DNA of 64,000 bases, from positions 3,456,937 through 3,520,936 of the forward strand of contig JAJEKV010000105.1 in NCBI GenBank assembly GCA_021234155.1, given 5' to 3'. The stretch comes from Isoetes taiwanensis (lineage: Eukaryota; Streptophyta; Lycopodiopsida; Isoetales; Isoetaceae). The first letter of the stretch is position 1. Each line of letters opens with the position of its first letter. Under the pieces are notes generated by a model. The model ran no database searches. It was not told the origin of the DNA and was given only the letters and a program-made list of their open reading frames with translations. This document shows, piece by piece, positions 22,050-37,648 of this stretch. The translations under genes were made by a program, and so were the position numbers.

Positions 22050-24135
22050 TTAAAACTCTAATGTACCCTCAAACAGGGCATCATTAGTCTCACTACTCTC
22101 TTTCTCATATAATTCCAGTAAGTGTTTATAGTTTCTTATTGACATGTCTCTCATTTTCATCACCTCTATCAAGTAATCACTGATAGTTGTAGCTGGCAGT
22201 GCAAAGAACTCATATAAAGATATCTTGGTAGGAATACCCATCCTTCTTCTTAAATTTTCGTATGCAGGACAGTGAAGAATGAGGTGTGCCTCATCTTCTA
22301 GCACATCAGCTCAGCATGTTTTACAGTGCGTAAGTTTCGGGAAATTCCCCATCTCCCAACCTCCACCCCAAATGATGTGAACTTAGTCTTAGTCTGCATA
22401 ATAAATGTCTTTTAAAGTAGGACAGCTTACCCGAGAGATGTGGTGCTTCACCAAGTGCTGGGTTAATTTCTTTTTTATAAAATGCCATTTTTGTACCTGC
22501 CTTGTGCCAAGATCTTTCTCTGATATGTGCGTAAACCCATTCCCTTAGCTCATCTTCCTCTGATGGCATATCTTCTAGCACCATCCCCCACTTACCCAAC
22601 CATTTACTCACTTCATTATACCATCCCTTAAGGCTACTCTGTATCATTGCAAGCCTCGGTAGCTTTGTCGGTACGATCCATGTCATGGACCTTTTTTTGC
22701 ACATATTTGAGCCTCAAAAATAATGCTTCAGCTTCTAACATCTCCATCCACCGCTTCAGCCAACATCATATGATATGGGGTTTGCATTTTAACCCCTAGT
22801 TCTGCTAGGAGAAATTTCTTTTGAATTTTCTCAACTCTTTTCCACATTTCTTGGGAGAGCCCGGCCCCCCAAACCTCACATCCATATAACACAACTGTCC
22901 TTACCAAGGTTTGATATAACATTTTCTTGGGTTCCCAATCTACAATCCACCTTTTTACGCATTTTTTTCTTTGCATTGCATATAGTGCCTTAATCCCAGC
23001 ATCAGTACGTTGCCCAACTGCCTTATTCCACCCATAATTGTGGTCCATTATAAGTCCTAGATATTTATATGTGTCCGCTATTTCCACCTCTTCTCCCTTA
23101 TATTGGAAGTGAAAATTATGAACTCGCTTTCCAAAAATGAGAATTTTAGTCTTATTCAAATTTACCTGCATCTTAGTAGCATCACAGAAATTGGCTAATG
23201 CCTCCAAGTGCCTCTGCATATCGTAGTGATTCCGAGCAAGGATAACAATATCATCTGCATATAAGAGTAGAATAAGCAAGTATCCTGCAAGTGTAGTCCC
23301 CCCTCCGCTATGTCTCTGCATCCACATCTCTAACTGGTCTATATATATCCCAAATAGTGTAGGAGATAAAGGACATCCTTGCTTCACCCCAATGTTACTA
23401 ATTATCTCTGCTTTACAGGATTTGTTTAGCGGGAAAGATAGACTTACTAATACTTTCTCATGTAGTCTCGACACTTTGCGTTTCGAAGCTCTGCGGGTAG
23501 ACCCTATGTGGTCCATGTATTCCCAAATGTTCCCTCTTCTTAGCATATCGAAGCTTTAGTAAGATCCACAAAGCAAGCAAAGAGCGTTTTTTAGTTTTCT
23601 TCCAAAGATCATCCTTTGCTCTCATAGTAATTAAGTGGTCTATTGTAGACCTGTTGGGTCTAAACCCTGCTTGCCCCAATGCTCTAACATTATGCATCTC
23701 TGCCCAATTACTTAACTTTATCTCTATAAGTTTGGCAAATAGTTTTGAGAACAGACTGCTTACCATGATCATCCTATAGTTGCTTGGGTTGCTAACGTCT
23801 CCTGCCTTATGGATTGGTACCACTCTATTGACTTGCCATGTGTGGGGGAAGCCTTCAACCAGCGCTCTATTCATCATTTTCGTGATGACACTAGTCACCG
23901 CTGGGCCAGCCCATTTTATCATCTCTGCCATCAACCCAAGTATATCCGTTGCCTTGCCACACGAAAGTGATTTCAGCCCCTCAAGTATATCTTCGTCCGA
24001 AAAAATGAGATTCTCACCTTGCCTATCCATTTCATCATGCAATCCTGCTACGTGGTATAATTTATGCGATTCTTTGTAATAAACCATCCATCTAAAGAGA
24101 CTAGTTTGCTGTTTTTGGCTTTCAACCGTGTCCAA
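22050..24135 (-). pseudogene. LINE-B reverse transcriptase, several frames
   Basis: Frames 24,135-23,458, 23,546-22,728, 22,704-22,321 and 22,304-22,050 overlap head to tail. Motifs include NRVVPIHKAGDVSNPSNYR, AGFRPNRSTIDH, GVKQGCPLSPTLFGIYID, LLLYADDIVILA and YKYLGLIMDH. The C-terminal knuckle survives partly as DEAHLILHCPAY. Order and spacing follow LINE-A. Confidence 0.88.
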
Positions 24136-24600
24136 AATTTCTTTGGTTGTGATAACAATTTAAACACCAATGTTTCTGTTTAGTTTGGTAGTATGCCCGT
24201 TTTTTCCTTCTCACTAATTGTCGGTATTCTTTACGAACCTTGCCTCTATCTTCACGTGTTGCGGTCTTAAATTCCAGCCTCTTACTTTTACATTCCATGT
24301 GTTACCAACCATTACACGGCAATCCTTTCAATGCACGACGAGGTATAAAGCACTTCTGAGCCATCTCAAGTAGCATAGAGGTAAGCATCGTGTCCAATTC
24401 TACTAAGTTCTCCGCCATGTAAGCTCCTTAGCCTTTTGTTCACACATCTTCTTAAAGGTACTCATCTTTTTCGTGGATCCATGTTTATCCTAGTTTGTGT
24501 TTTTCGGATTGGGTGTGTTTATAACACCACGGTCTGTGAAAAGGCTTAAATGTACCACAATTGGGAAGTGATCGAGAGGTTGGTATGCCATCATCTATAC

Positions 24601-25390
24601 TCAAGTCACTAATGCTATCCACCATATGAGTCCTGTCGTCATAACCAAATCAACAACACTGGATCCAATTCCCATAACGCCTTTAGATGTACATTTCTTT
24701 GATTGAGGAAATATACTGATGCCATTTAGTACAATTAAGTCTAGGCCGCTGCACATATTTAAAAGGTGCATACCTTGTGGCTGCACATCCTTGGATTGAT
24801 CTTCTGTGACTCTATCCCATCCATTTGCATGCAAGTCCGCCTCATCCAGTTTTTCCATCCATATAGGATCTCCTGATTCGGCCATTAAATAAGCTTGCTC
24901 ATTAGCGATTCTGGCATTGAAATCTCCCATTAAAAGGATATCCCCATGCCTCCCTAGATCCAACGCATCCTGTTCCAGATGGTGGAAAGGGTCGTCTTTA
25001 TCCATCTCTCCCACCATATAAGTGGGGGATTCTCTGAAGCGATATAAATGGTGTTAGGTGTCCCTATATAGATATTTACGTGTGTACGCAACTTTTAGCC
25101 AAATGTGTTCCTTCATAGCATTAACTCTTCTTAGCTATAGAAAACATATGTTTGATATTGCTTGGATTTTTGTATTGTTTTAACATGCTATTCCTCCAAA
25201 GCCTTTCCTCCTCCAATTCTTCTTGTGCCATCTTGAATGCATTAAGGTAAATCCATGAATTTGCGGGTAAACCATGTTCTTCATGCTCATGTGTCTCAAG
25301 TAAAAATACAACGTCCCAAGATTCGAGAACATCATTGAGAAATGCAACTTCTTCTACTTTCCCATTGATGTTCCACAGCGCATAACCCTT
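24601..25390 (-). pseudogene. LINE-B APE endonuclease fragment
   Basis: Endonuclease motifs remain in the minus-strand frame from 25,017: LLMGDFNARIAN, then HLLNMCSGLDLIVLNG and SSVVDLVM. The N-terminal part toward 25,390 is only faintly recognisable and out of frame. Confidence 0.75.
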
Positions 25391-25399
25391 TGATGGTCT

Positions 25400-26294
25400 T
25401 TATTCCCTATTCGGTAATAATTGCTTTCCCATTCCTCGGGAAAGCTTTCTTACCGCCATTTCTGTTTCTTCCTTTACTTTACGTATTTCTTCTTTTCTTT
25501 GAGCAAGGCATTGCAAAGGTAAGATCATCATTTATCCGGATATTTTTGCCCTTCAAAGCGGTCGTTGATGCATCACTCTCACTTTTGTTTCTTCATTTGC
25601 AAACTTGACAATTTACATTGCGATCCCAATTTTGTTTTCTTTCCTACCACATATGCATTTATTATGCCTTCCCTGTCGGTTTGCAAATGATGTCGAAGAA
25701 TTCCCCAACTTCCTCTTTAGTGTTTTCATCCTCTTTTCGGGTAAGCCCCAATTCGATATTCAAGGCCCGCTTCCCTTGTTCTGTTTTTTTCGATAGATCA
25801 TCCATTCTATCATTCAATTTATTAACTTCGATGCAAAGCTTTCGTGAGTCATCTACTCCACGATATGTGGCGTGGTGTATTTCTTTCATGTTTGTGATTT
25901 GTTGCATAAGAGAGGTTTTCTTGCTTCAAAACATGGATGGAATCGGTCATACCTTGCGGGGAGTTCCAATATCTTTGCCTCCTTTGCGGCATTTTCCTTT
26001 CTTGTTTGCTCCATCATCTCCAAAATCTTGAGCATCAGCGTTGAGAATGCCGGGCATCTCATTCAACATCTGGCACAGGCGATTGCATCCCACGCAATAT
26101 TTGCTGATAATGTTGTCTCGGACATGATCCCTGGTGCCAAATTTATTCTGAAATCCCAGCTCCCATTTTGCAATCCCCTGGCCTTCAGTGACCCACGACC
26201 CTGTTAGAGCGGATGAATTTGTTGCTCCATTTTCCGCCTTTGAGACACGGATTCCCGAAACCCCAATAGCATCTCGAAGCTCTGTGGCACTCAA
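25400..26294 (-). pseudogene. LINE-B ORF1 remnants
   Basis: Two minus-strand frames (26,294-25,947 and 25,907-25,662) are rich in charged helices (NKLNDRMDDLSKKTEQGKRA). They sit where ORF1 belongs. The link to ORF1 rests on position and on the similar coiled-coil character, not on a diagnostic motif. Confidence 0.5.
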
Positions 26295-26501
26295 AACCCC
26301 AATTGCGGCTCAGAAAGCCGGGTACCCACGTAGGGGAACCTTAGGAACCCCCGGGCTGCTTGCTCCGGGGCCCCATTGCGGCGTCCTAATAGCGAGGAAC
26401 TGCCGTGAAAACTCTGCGCCCGGTGCCAAAGCTGGTTCCAGGAATCAACATTATGAGTTTGAGCGAAACTCACATTTGTGTGCGAGCTTTCATCGGATGA
26501 G

Positions 26502-26504
<3 letters not shown>

Positions 26505-26538
<34 letters not shown>
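26505..26538. repeat. (GA)n microsatellite between LINE-B and LINE-C
   Basis: A (GA)n run lies between the 5' end of LINE-B and the (GTGAA)n tail of LINE-C. Confidence 0.95.
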
Positions 26539-29117
<2,579 letters not shown>

Positions 29118-30407
29118 CTTTTTTATTTTGGGATGGCTTTGGGTTCCGTGCCAAGGGAACGCCGCATCTTACGCCGCATGCGGCGTTCCTTCATTCTTGC
29201 GTTCCCCCTTGCGAGACGCTCGCCGAGGGCGTTGATTGCCATATTTGAATCCGCAGAGCACCCATACAAATCTTCTTCTTTTCACTCCCTCCTCCTACGA
29301 TTTTTGGCATTCAGATTAATCCGTCCATTTCTTCCTTCCTTGGATGCCGAGGTCGGACACAAAAGCTTCAATTCGGAACTCCCTATCTTCTAATGCTTTT
29401 GCAGCTAGACCTTTGATTCTAGAGACATTCTGGCAAGAATATTGCATGCAACAACTAGGTTTTTGATTACTACGCAAGAGCATTGGTGCCGATTATGGCA
29501 GACGACTCTGGTTTTGCATCTCGATTTAGTTAAGAACAAAATGCAGCGGATCCTAGGAGGCCATTCAAATCCATCTTCAAGGCTTTGACGTTCGTAGGTC
29601 TCAATTTGTTTCTTGGTACTGCCATCCGATGCCGTTTCAGAGTTCCAGTTCTACATTTTGTGCTACCCACGAGCTCTTTAGAAGCTTCTAATTAGTTGTC
29701 AGGTTCGTGTGTCTTTGCAGTTCTTATTTGTTTGCTCATCTACAACTCTTTCTACAGCTCTATTTGCATCCAATATACGTGCATAAGTATTTTGAATCTG
29801 GGCATGCATAAGCCAATAGCAGACTTTAGTTTGTCCAGCTTACCTTATGCATCTGATTTTGCAACTATGTTTTTCAAAATTATAACAATATTCATGATCA
29901 AGGAGACATTTCCTTCAGTGGCATTCAACTCTTGGCAAATGCATTGGACTTCAGCAAAAATTTATGGAGGAGCAAATTGGTTCATTTCCTTTCAAATCTT
30001 GCAAACGGTTTCTAAGACTATTTTCAAATGTTAGCTTGCTTTTCAATTTTCTACTTACTTATGGGTTGAGTTGTTCGATGTTGCTTATTGTCCATGGCAA
30101 CGTTTAGAGTTAGTCTCTGTCTGCAAGTTAAAAGAAACATGTTTTTTTTTGCGTTTCTTTTACAGAAGTCCGAAAAGCAAGCCCTGTTTACTGTGCAAGA
30201 GAATCCATTGGAAGACATAAAGAAAGAAGTCCTTCACGGTAGGTTCATATTTTTGGTAGTACTTATGATAAAATGTATTTAATCAAGGACATTACCTCTG
30301 TTGTCATAGTTTTACAGCCAGTTAGGAAGCTGGCCATAACTTACAGGAAAAAAGTTTAACTTCCACAACAAAATTTTTAAATCTTTACCTATCTATAATA
30401 TAGCATT
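29118..30407. other. unassigned stretch with a GC-rich palindrome
   Basis: No firm gene is seen. GGAACGCCGCAT (29,156-29,167) and ATGCGGCGTTCC (29,178-29,189) form a perfect 12-bp inverted repeat with a 10-nt loop. A possible isolated plus-strand exon lies at 30,172-30,239, bounded by TTTTACAG and GGTAGG, reading KSEKQALFTVQENPLED; I do not recognise it. Confidence 0.4.
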
Positions 30408-31241
30408 CTAGCAGACACCTTCTCCTTCCTTCAAGGGTGCATCAGAAGCAGATTGGTTTGTAGCCTGATTAGCATTCTCTACTTTTGATTCTTCTTTTAA
30501 TGCCGTCTCTGAACTGTCACCTTTTGATCCTGAATCCTCTAAGTGAGCTTTAATGACTTTTACGAATTCTGTAGACACAACCATATCCTTAAGCTTCACT
30601 GCATAAGTCGTTAGGCTAGGCTTCTCAGTGGCTGCACTATTTATGCATGCAAAACTAACGCTTTTGTTATCCATTTTGCTCACCAGCATGTCAGGATAAA
30701 GATTTGCATTGAGAAGCAATCTCAAATTTCCTTTGGACCGCATCACAAGCCTTGACCTTTGAGCACCTTCTTTAGATATGTTAACCCGTATTTCCCCTTT
30801 GCCCCGTTCTTTCCAAGCCTTTTCAAGAAATTCATATAGAGTAGCATCCCCTGCAAATACTGCTGTCTCTTTCTCCTCACATGTTTCAACCTGCACCTCC
30901 TGAAGCACAACAGCTGGGGGAGGAGGCTGAGTGCTAGATTTTGTACCTCCAACTGTAGAAGCAGCACCCATTGAGCCATTATTGCCTATGCCAAAAATAG
31001 ATGAGAAGCCAGAACTGTAACCAGCCAAGGTAAACAGACCAAATTGAGATGCAAGCATATACATCATTATTGCAGCATTAAGCAAGTGGCCCATTCTGTC
31101 CTTTGTTTTCTTACCACCTAGTGGCACACCAAGTTCCACAATAATCGGTCTGCAAATGTGCTGCCTTACCATGCAGCATGTAATAACAACCATAAGGGCA
31201 TTATTTAAGCAATCAAGATGCTGGCTGGAAGCAGGAAACAT
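30408..31241 (-). pseudogene. NUP50-like Ran-binding domain protein fragment
   Basis: The minus-strand frame carries a C-terminal RanBD1 domain: VETCEEKETAVFAGDATLYE, then WKERGKGEIRVN, LVMRSKGNLRLLLNANLYP and a short charged tail ending at 30,408. Before it is a Gly/Phe-rich stretch (SGFSSIFGIGNNG), as in plant NUP50 nucleoporins, which help recycle nuclear import factors with Ran. A splice acceptor-like GGTTACAG ends at about 31,015, so the real exon may start at 31,014 and the residues before it may be intron. The N-terminal importin-binding half was not found nearby. It could be the last exon of a gene split by insertions, or a fragment carried with other DNA. Confidence 0.7.
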
Positions 31242-31329
31242 CTAAAACATGTTACATTTATGCACTAGGATGATGAGTCTCTTGAGCTGCGCTATTCAAA
31301 ACTAAGGCAGGCTATGGCGAATCAGGATT

Positions 31330-31690
31330 TAATCTGCTAAGCATTTGGTTGCAGAAATATGCGACACCGGATTTGAGGCACAGGTAGCGGTTGGCAACCA
31401 CATTGTGCCAATGTTTGTTGAATGTGGAAGCATGTTTGATGCTCAGCAGGCCTTTAACATGTTAATTGCACGGAATGATCACTGTTGGACTTCGCTTATA
31501 CTGGGATATACTGCATGGTTTTATTTAGATATTGCTCTCAACCTTTACCAGAAATGTAACATGTTACAGGTATAGCACCAAAAGAAATGCACGGATGGTT
31601 CTAAGCCAGATATCATTCATAATCATGTGCTACCATTATATGATGTATTTAGCAAGTTAAAGGTTCCAGAATGCATCATTTGAATCTCAG
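31330..31690 (+). pseudogene. PPR protein fragment
   Basis: The plus-strand frame reads CDTGFEAQVAVGNHIV, then CGSMFDAQQAFN and ARNDHCWTSLILGY. This is the standard phrasing of PLS-type pentatricopeptide repeats, about two repeats long. A frame change follows, with KPDIIHNHVLPL as a further repeat remnant. Such proteins bind organelle RNAs and are abundant in plants. No start, targeting peptide or E/DYW domain is present, so this is a fragment. It has no intron, as is usual for PPR genes. Confidence 0.75.
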
Positions 31691-34199
31691 ATTTATCATA
31701 TGCTTTAACTTAGCAATACTGGCATACCATCAAAACCTTCCATTTTATGTGTTAAAGTGAGCCTGTCAGTATCTTTAATCATGCTATCCATGTTCCATGT
31801 TCCTCTCATGTTCCCTTATTTTCATGTTTTTTCAGATCTCTTTACCCATTTTCAGCATCAAGCACTGTTCTACTGCAGCAATATATTTCTGATAGGTAAG
31901 TTCATCTCCCATATCAGTATGCCATCTATTGGCAGTGATCTTTGATGTTGTTATTTGTTAAGTTATCATTCTTATGTTGAATTTCCATACTTCCATCATT
32001 TACAATAGCTCACAAAATGTTTTCAAGCCTACAAATCTTGATCAGATCTATTGATTTGCATTAGGTGTCGTAACTAGCTAGCTTAAATGAATGTCTGCCA
32101 ATACTGCTATTGGCCGTATCATTATATAGCAGTAAGATATAATTTTTTTTAAAAGTACAGCCTGATAGTAAGGAATTCAATAGGTTATGAGAGCATTAAG
32201 TGACTTTGCTACTCTTAGGTGAAAAATAGTGGACACAATAATATGGCATATGGATCTCTTAGGTGAAATGGAAATGTAATTTTTTCCATTTCTTATGCTT
32301 TGCAATACCATGCATTTCTGTAAATGAAACCTTTGCTTGCTTCCCACAGTTGAATCATTGTTCATTGAGTATTCCATGGATGATGCAAGCAATTCTGTAC
32401 TGTTTGCATTCTCATTCCAAATAGATTATTTTTTCACTACATTTTACTGTTGCTGGGTGTTTGCAGGTCTAGACAAAGACAAAGGTGCAGACAAAGACCA
32501 AGTAGCGTTGAGTATAGTGAGTTCATGCAGTCTATTTATATGTGGCTTTTTTTGGATAGATATAGACCATCACCAGATACACTTCTTTATGCAGTTTGTA
32601 TTCTTCCAGCATTTCCATGTAAGATCATATCAACGTATCTTTTAGATCAAGTCCCTTCTTATTATGAATAAGATCATCACATTCAGAAGGAGCGTTACTC
32701 TGCTCAGCGAAGACTCCATTTGGGTTGCCAGCAACAGCTCTAGCCCATTTCAAAAATCAAGACCATAGAACTGAAGATTCTGATGATAAGGAGTCTTTGT
32801 CCATTGGCTATGGCTGTTAGGCTAAGCTATGCCAAAGGGGTCACTGGAGACCCTCACAAGATGGAAATGTGAAGGAATTGGTGCCCATTCATTGGCCACA
32901 GAGCTCGAATTTAATTGTTGAGAAGCTGCAAGTTCAGCCAAGTAAATCATGACTGACAAATTTTGTTTTCTTTTTGAGTTTGATATTTGTAAAGATGATG
33001 CTTTATTTGTGTAAATGGCATTTTTTTCCTTTCTTTTCTTAGCTTTTTGCTTTTTCTTTCTTCTCTTTGCTTAACTTTTTGGCAGAAAAAGTTGCGGATC
33101 AGGTAGACTTTATATTGCAAGTTACTGAAATTTTCATCTCATAAGCCCTTTCAATTTAATTTTTGGTTGTGTTCTACTGATGTGCCAATGGTAGCCAGTT
33201 GTTGGAGTAATATCTATGGTCCCAAAGTTACTAGAGAATATTAGTCTAAGTTCAAAGATGTAGTTTGTTTGCCTCCATTTATGTCTATGACATTATGTTG
33301 GCATCATCATTGAGCTCACGTTAATTTGCGTTTTGCAGGAGGCGACTTTTGAGCATCAATACTTATCTGCAATTAGCTCTCATACATGAGTCTTAGTTGT
33401 CTGCTAAAGCTCTTTAAGTTTTAGTTAAATGATGATGTGAAATCAATGCTCTTGACCCAAAGATGCTGTTTAATCTGCTTATATAATCATATTGTGAATA
33501 ATGGTGTTTGTTTGCATCTTCAAGAACACATTGTAGCCTTGGTTTAAATGTTTTATTCCTGCATGTCCTTGCACGTGTTAGGCCCTATTGGCATGACTTG
33601 GATACTGCCATTTATACTAAAGCATTTGCACATAGACATTTGTAGAGAATCCCCAAATGTTAAGCAGAAAATAATGGGCCTAAAAGAAAGTTTCGTTGCG
33701 TAAGATGAAATGCCCATCACATTATGCTTTTCCAGATGGTTCCTTGAGGATAGATAATCTTACAATATTTTCTATGCACGTGTTCAATTATTTTTGGTAT
33801 TGATAAAATGCAAATGGTGAAGCAAGCACTGTTGAAACAACCTAAATGGTATGCACATACTCGCATTTGCCACATAAGCTTTTTTTTATGGAAATACTAA
33901 GCCACTCTAATAGTTTACAACTAGATAGAAACAACAATTAGATACATCAAGTCTCATGCGCATCAACATTTGCCACAATGCCAACAAGGTTCTTCATGAT
34001 GTGGATACATTGATGCTGATGAACATAAACTCTATAGTACTAGATTGCACTAAAAGTTTTGATATACTTGGCAATTGTTGAACCAACAAAACAAGTTTTG
34101 TTCAAGTTACTCCATATTCTATTCAATTTAAAGGTAGTGTCTCTTGCACCTGAAACGCATATTATCGTAAATGCATTCCACACGTCCCTAACTAATGCC
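31691..34199. other. mostly unassigned AT-rich stretch, one possible exon
   Basis: A plus-strand frame at about 32,467-32,618, bounded by TTTGCAG and GTAAGATC, reads PSSVEYSEFMQSIYMWLFLD and YRPSPDTLLYAVC. It has coding character and plausible splice sites, but I cannot name it. The rest shows nothing I can support. Confidence 0.35.
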
Positions 34200-37100
34200 C
34201 GGCATCGCCGGGCACACGTTTCTAGTAGTGCCTTTAAGCGCACACTCACTCTATGTTCGACGCCTCGATTCAATTCGGACTTTTTGTCTGATCCAACCCG
34301 GATACTTATAGTTTTCAACGACCTCAACTTGCTTACCCTTGTAAAATAGCCGCACATGATCTGCTTTTTATTCGGCTCCAAAAAAAATGACTTTAGTCTT
34401 TTTTTTCTAGATTCACCGCATACTTTTAGCATCATCAAAAAAACCGCAAGCACATCCAAATGTCTTTGCATCCCCCGTGATGCTCAGGAGATAGCAACAC
34501 AATATCATCACAACATATAGCAAGAGCATAAGTACATACCCATTCAAGGATGTACCATCCCCTCCATGTGTTCTTATCCACCCCTCCGGTGATCTATGAA
34601 CAATCCAAACAAGGTAGGCGACAAAGGACACCCCTGTTTGACTCCCATATTACTCTCTACTACATCATCACACATTCCAACAAAAAGGGAAAGAGAGTTG
34701 CCGCAGTACTTTTTTATAAAGAACACTTACCGCATGTCTAAGCCCCATCGGGATGCCCAAATCTACCATCCTATGCCACAGATTTTGCCTATTCACCATG
34801 TCAAAGGCCTTGCTGAAATCCACAAATACAGATACAAAGGTTTCCTTTTTCCCACCACCGAATCCATCATAGCACGAAGGGGTGACCAAATGGGTGGGGT
34901 TTGTAGACTTTTAGGTCTAAAGCCAGCTTTGGCCTATTGCTCTAGCATTGTGATCCTCCGCCCGGTTGCTTATCTTGCCCTCAAGTATAGAGGCATACGT
35001 TTTTCGTAAAAGGTCGCCAACCATAATGGTATGCGGTAGTTACCCGGATCGATGCATCTCGACTTGTGCAATGGCACAACCCTATTAACCTGCGGGCCCT
35101 AGGAAACCCATCTCTCAAAGCCATATTGAACATGTCGACCAGCCTATTCAGAACAGCTTCTCCAGCCCACTTAAGCATTTCGCCTTAAGGCCACAAGCAT
35201 CTGCCGCTTTGCCATTAGCAAGTCTCTTTGAGTCCCACTGAACATCCTCCAGGAGTAAAGGTAAGCATATCATCCATCTCCCATGTCTCTTGACCATCTT
35301 ATCCTCAACTCCATGGACATGGTATAAATTCCGTACATGCTCCATTAGTGCCTCCGCTTGCAACACATTACCCCCATGCTTCAAGGGTTTAAGCCTATTC
35401 CAAAATTTCTTTGGATCAACAGCCAGTTCTTCCACCATTCGCCTATGTTTACGATGTAAATATGCCTTCTTCTTATTTTTGACCAGCTTGGTATACACTT
35501 TCCTTTTTCAGACTTTTAGTCGCCCTTGTCTTTGCTCTAAATTTTTTGCCTCGTTGTTTACATTCCATGTCAAACCATCCATTACATGGCAGCCCCTCCG
35601 TTGCGGTGAGATACAAAACATTCATTCACCGATTCAAGCAAAACCCTAGACAACGCCTCAATCATATCCCCATCGATGTGGGCCATGCAAAAGATGCCAT
35701 TTTCGCCAGATATCTCGCTATATTCATCGGCTTTATCATACTTGAGAGACATCCATTTACCTTTATGTGTATCTTCTTGCTGCCTATGATGCCATTGTAC
35801 ATGAAGTTCAATGAGCAAAGGTACATGATCCGAGCTTTCATTCTCATCTCCAATGCGTAAGCTAATAACATGTTCTGCAAAAGTAGGTTTGGCAATAACA
35901 TAATCCACCACACTAGCATTTTTACAAGTGCGCTTACCAGAGCCTGGGTACCTATCCGTGCCATTGAAGATCACCATCTCAAAACCACTACACATATGTA
36001 AGACATGACGCCCCTGCGGTGTCAGCCATTTCACATTGTCTTCTGATGTTCTGAGCTCAGTATCATCCAGCATTTCCAACCATTCTGCTTCTCCATCTAG
36101 GCCCACCAAAGCTGCTTGATGGTTTCCCATACGCCCATTAAAGTCTCCTAACAATAGCACTTCCCCTGCCAAACCCAAAGCTAGTATATCCTGCTCTAAG
36201 TGAAAGAATGGGTCATCCTTATCCAGATCTCCTTTGTTATACGGGGGGAAATAACAACCAGCTACATATATCTTGTTGCCCCTACCTGGCAATTCAATCC
36301 AAATGTATTGTGCAGTTGCCTTATGTGTCAAAACACACTTTGATGCACAATTTCATTGCGCGAGCATAGCATGCAATACCACTGTACCTTTGAGATTCCA
36401 GCCCTTCTTATTCCATCTTGAATGCAATAGCGTAAAACCGAAATATCACGGAAGAGCCTTTTCCTCATGCTCACATCGCGTTCAAAAAAGAAAACTATGT
36501 CTACATTTGCTAGCAATCCATAGCACATATCTTACTACTTTTAACGTATTTACATTCCAACAAACTAACCCCGGCGGTCGCTACTTCCTATGCATCCTCC
36601 ACAATCACTTTTCCACCTCTCCAAGAAGCACGTTGTCCAGCCCGCTCTTGCCTCCTTCATCCTCTTAAGATCTTCTCTTCTCTGCTGAAATTGGGTCTTA
36701 GTTAAAGTCGTCATTGACCCATATATATTTGTTCTTAAGCAATGTTCGCCACGATAACCCGAAGCCGGCTTCCTCTTTGGATCGCACTTCACCAACACAT
36801 TCCGTGTTCCTTCCCCTTCCTTCCAACCCGGTCGCCTCCAAATATATCTGCTTTGCATATTCTGCAAGAAATGTTTGAACAGCCATGCTTGTGTCCTCAT
36901 TCTCCTTTTACGGTAGGCCGAGAATTCTGAAATTATTAGCAACCGATTCCCTTTCATGCATATCAGCCAAGTGCTCCATTTTTCTCATTCAAAGCATCAA
37001 TTGCTCCTTGAAAACCATCATTTGAGCCCCTATTGAAGTCTCGACTTGATCCATGACTGCTTTGTCTACCGATGCGGCTTGCTGGCTGCCGCTTTAGCTC

Positions 37101-37300
37101 TATATTTTCACTCTTTAAAGAACACAAAGACTCATTCATACCTTGCAAAAGCTTAAGCATTTGTGCACGATGGGCTTTGCCTCTTCTGGGACTGCTCCAT
37201 GGATTCTAGTAGCTTCATCATCACCGTAAGCAATTGACCCATTAGCATCTCTCCTCCCAAGAATCGAGGCGCCATAGCTCATTGTAAATCAGCCCCAAAG
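34200..37300 (-). mobile_element. LINE-E, LINE-B-family copy lacking its 3' end
   Basis: Minus-strand pieces in order: ORF1-like (37,160-36,565), APE endonuclease (36,331-35,582 with VAGCYFPPYN, LLLGDFNGRMGN, ASVVDYVIA and SSDHVPL), and RT pieces (35,498-35,148, 35,178-34,981, 34,889-34,668, 34,631-34,413, 34,471 onward). The RT thumb fades near 34,200. No tail or knuckle follows, so the 3' end is missing, perhaps through recombination. At least five frameshifts are present. Confidence 0.85.
35582..36331 (-). pseudogene. LINE-E APE endonuclease domain
   Basis: This 249-codon frame retains most of the endonuclease fold: FHLEQDILALGLAGEVLLLG, GDFNGRMGN, a VDYVIAKP motif and SDHVPLLIELH at the catalytic histidine. 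Its N-terminal catalytic segment is broken off. It lies directly upstream of the RT pieces in the expected order. Confidence 0.85.
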
Positions 37301-37648
37301 ACAGGCCCAAAGCCCCTCCGGATATGTCAGCCTTCAGCCCCAAATCGGCTTGCCTCTGCCTCCGGAGATTCGCTAGAAGTACCTAGAGTCCCCATCCGAG
37401 GTGTCATCGAGATGTCTTCTCAGAAGAACTTCCTTGCCCCGCCTTTTACATTCATTTTTTACCTTCTTGACATTGCCTACCACAGATTTATTTGCCCCCG
37501 GGAGGCGGAATCAGCCTTGGAGCCCACCTCCTTGAGCGCTTTTCCCCTGTATCTTATCATCTCCTTTTTAGGATGTCCCATCCGTACACAGTCCCAAAAA
37601 TGCCAATTACAGACTGTCAAACTGATTCAAAAGTATTGATTTATACAC

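Larger units (their letters stand above)
21953..26500 (-). mobile_element. LINE-B, full-length-sized but heavily broken LINE of a second family
   Basis: The 3' end is an AGAGAGA run plus an (AAATG)n tail (21,953-21,982). The element runs on the minus strand with RT C-terminus (22,050-22,704), RT core (22,728-24,135), endonuclease (24,600-25,020, weaker to about 25,390) and ORF1-like pieces (25,662-26,294). Its 5' end meets the (GA)n run at 26,505. It is related to LINE-A but clearly diverged in sequence and tail. At least five frame breaks show that it is dead. Confidence 0.85.

Noticed and set aside
26490-26510. Hammerhead-ribozyme-like core (GGATGAGTCCGAGAG) at the 5' end of LINE-B
   Set aside because: The conserved CUGAUGA is altered, no GGACGAAA partner or paired stems I to III can be found, and the sequence runs straight into (GA)n. 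Probably coincidence.
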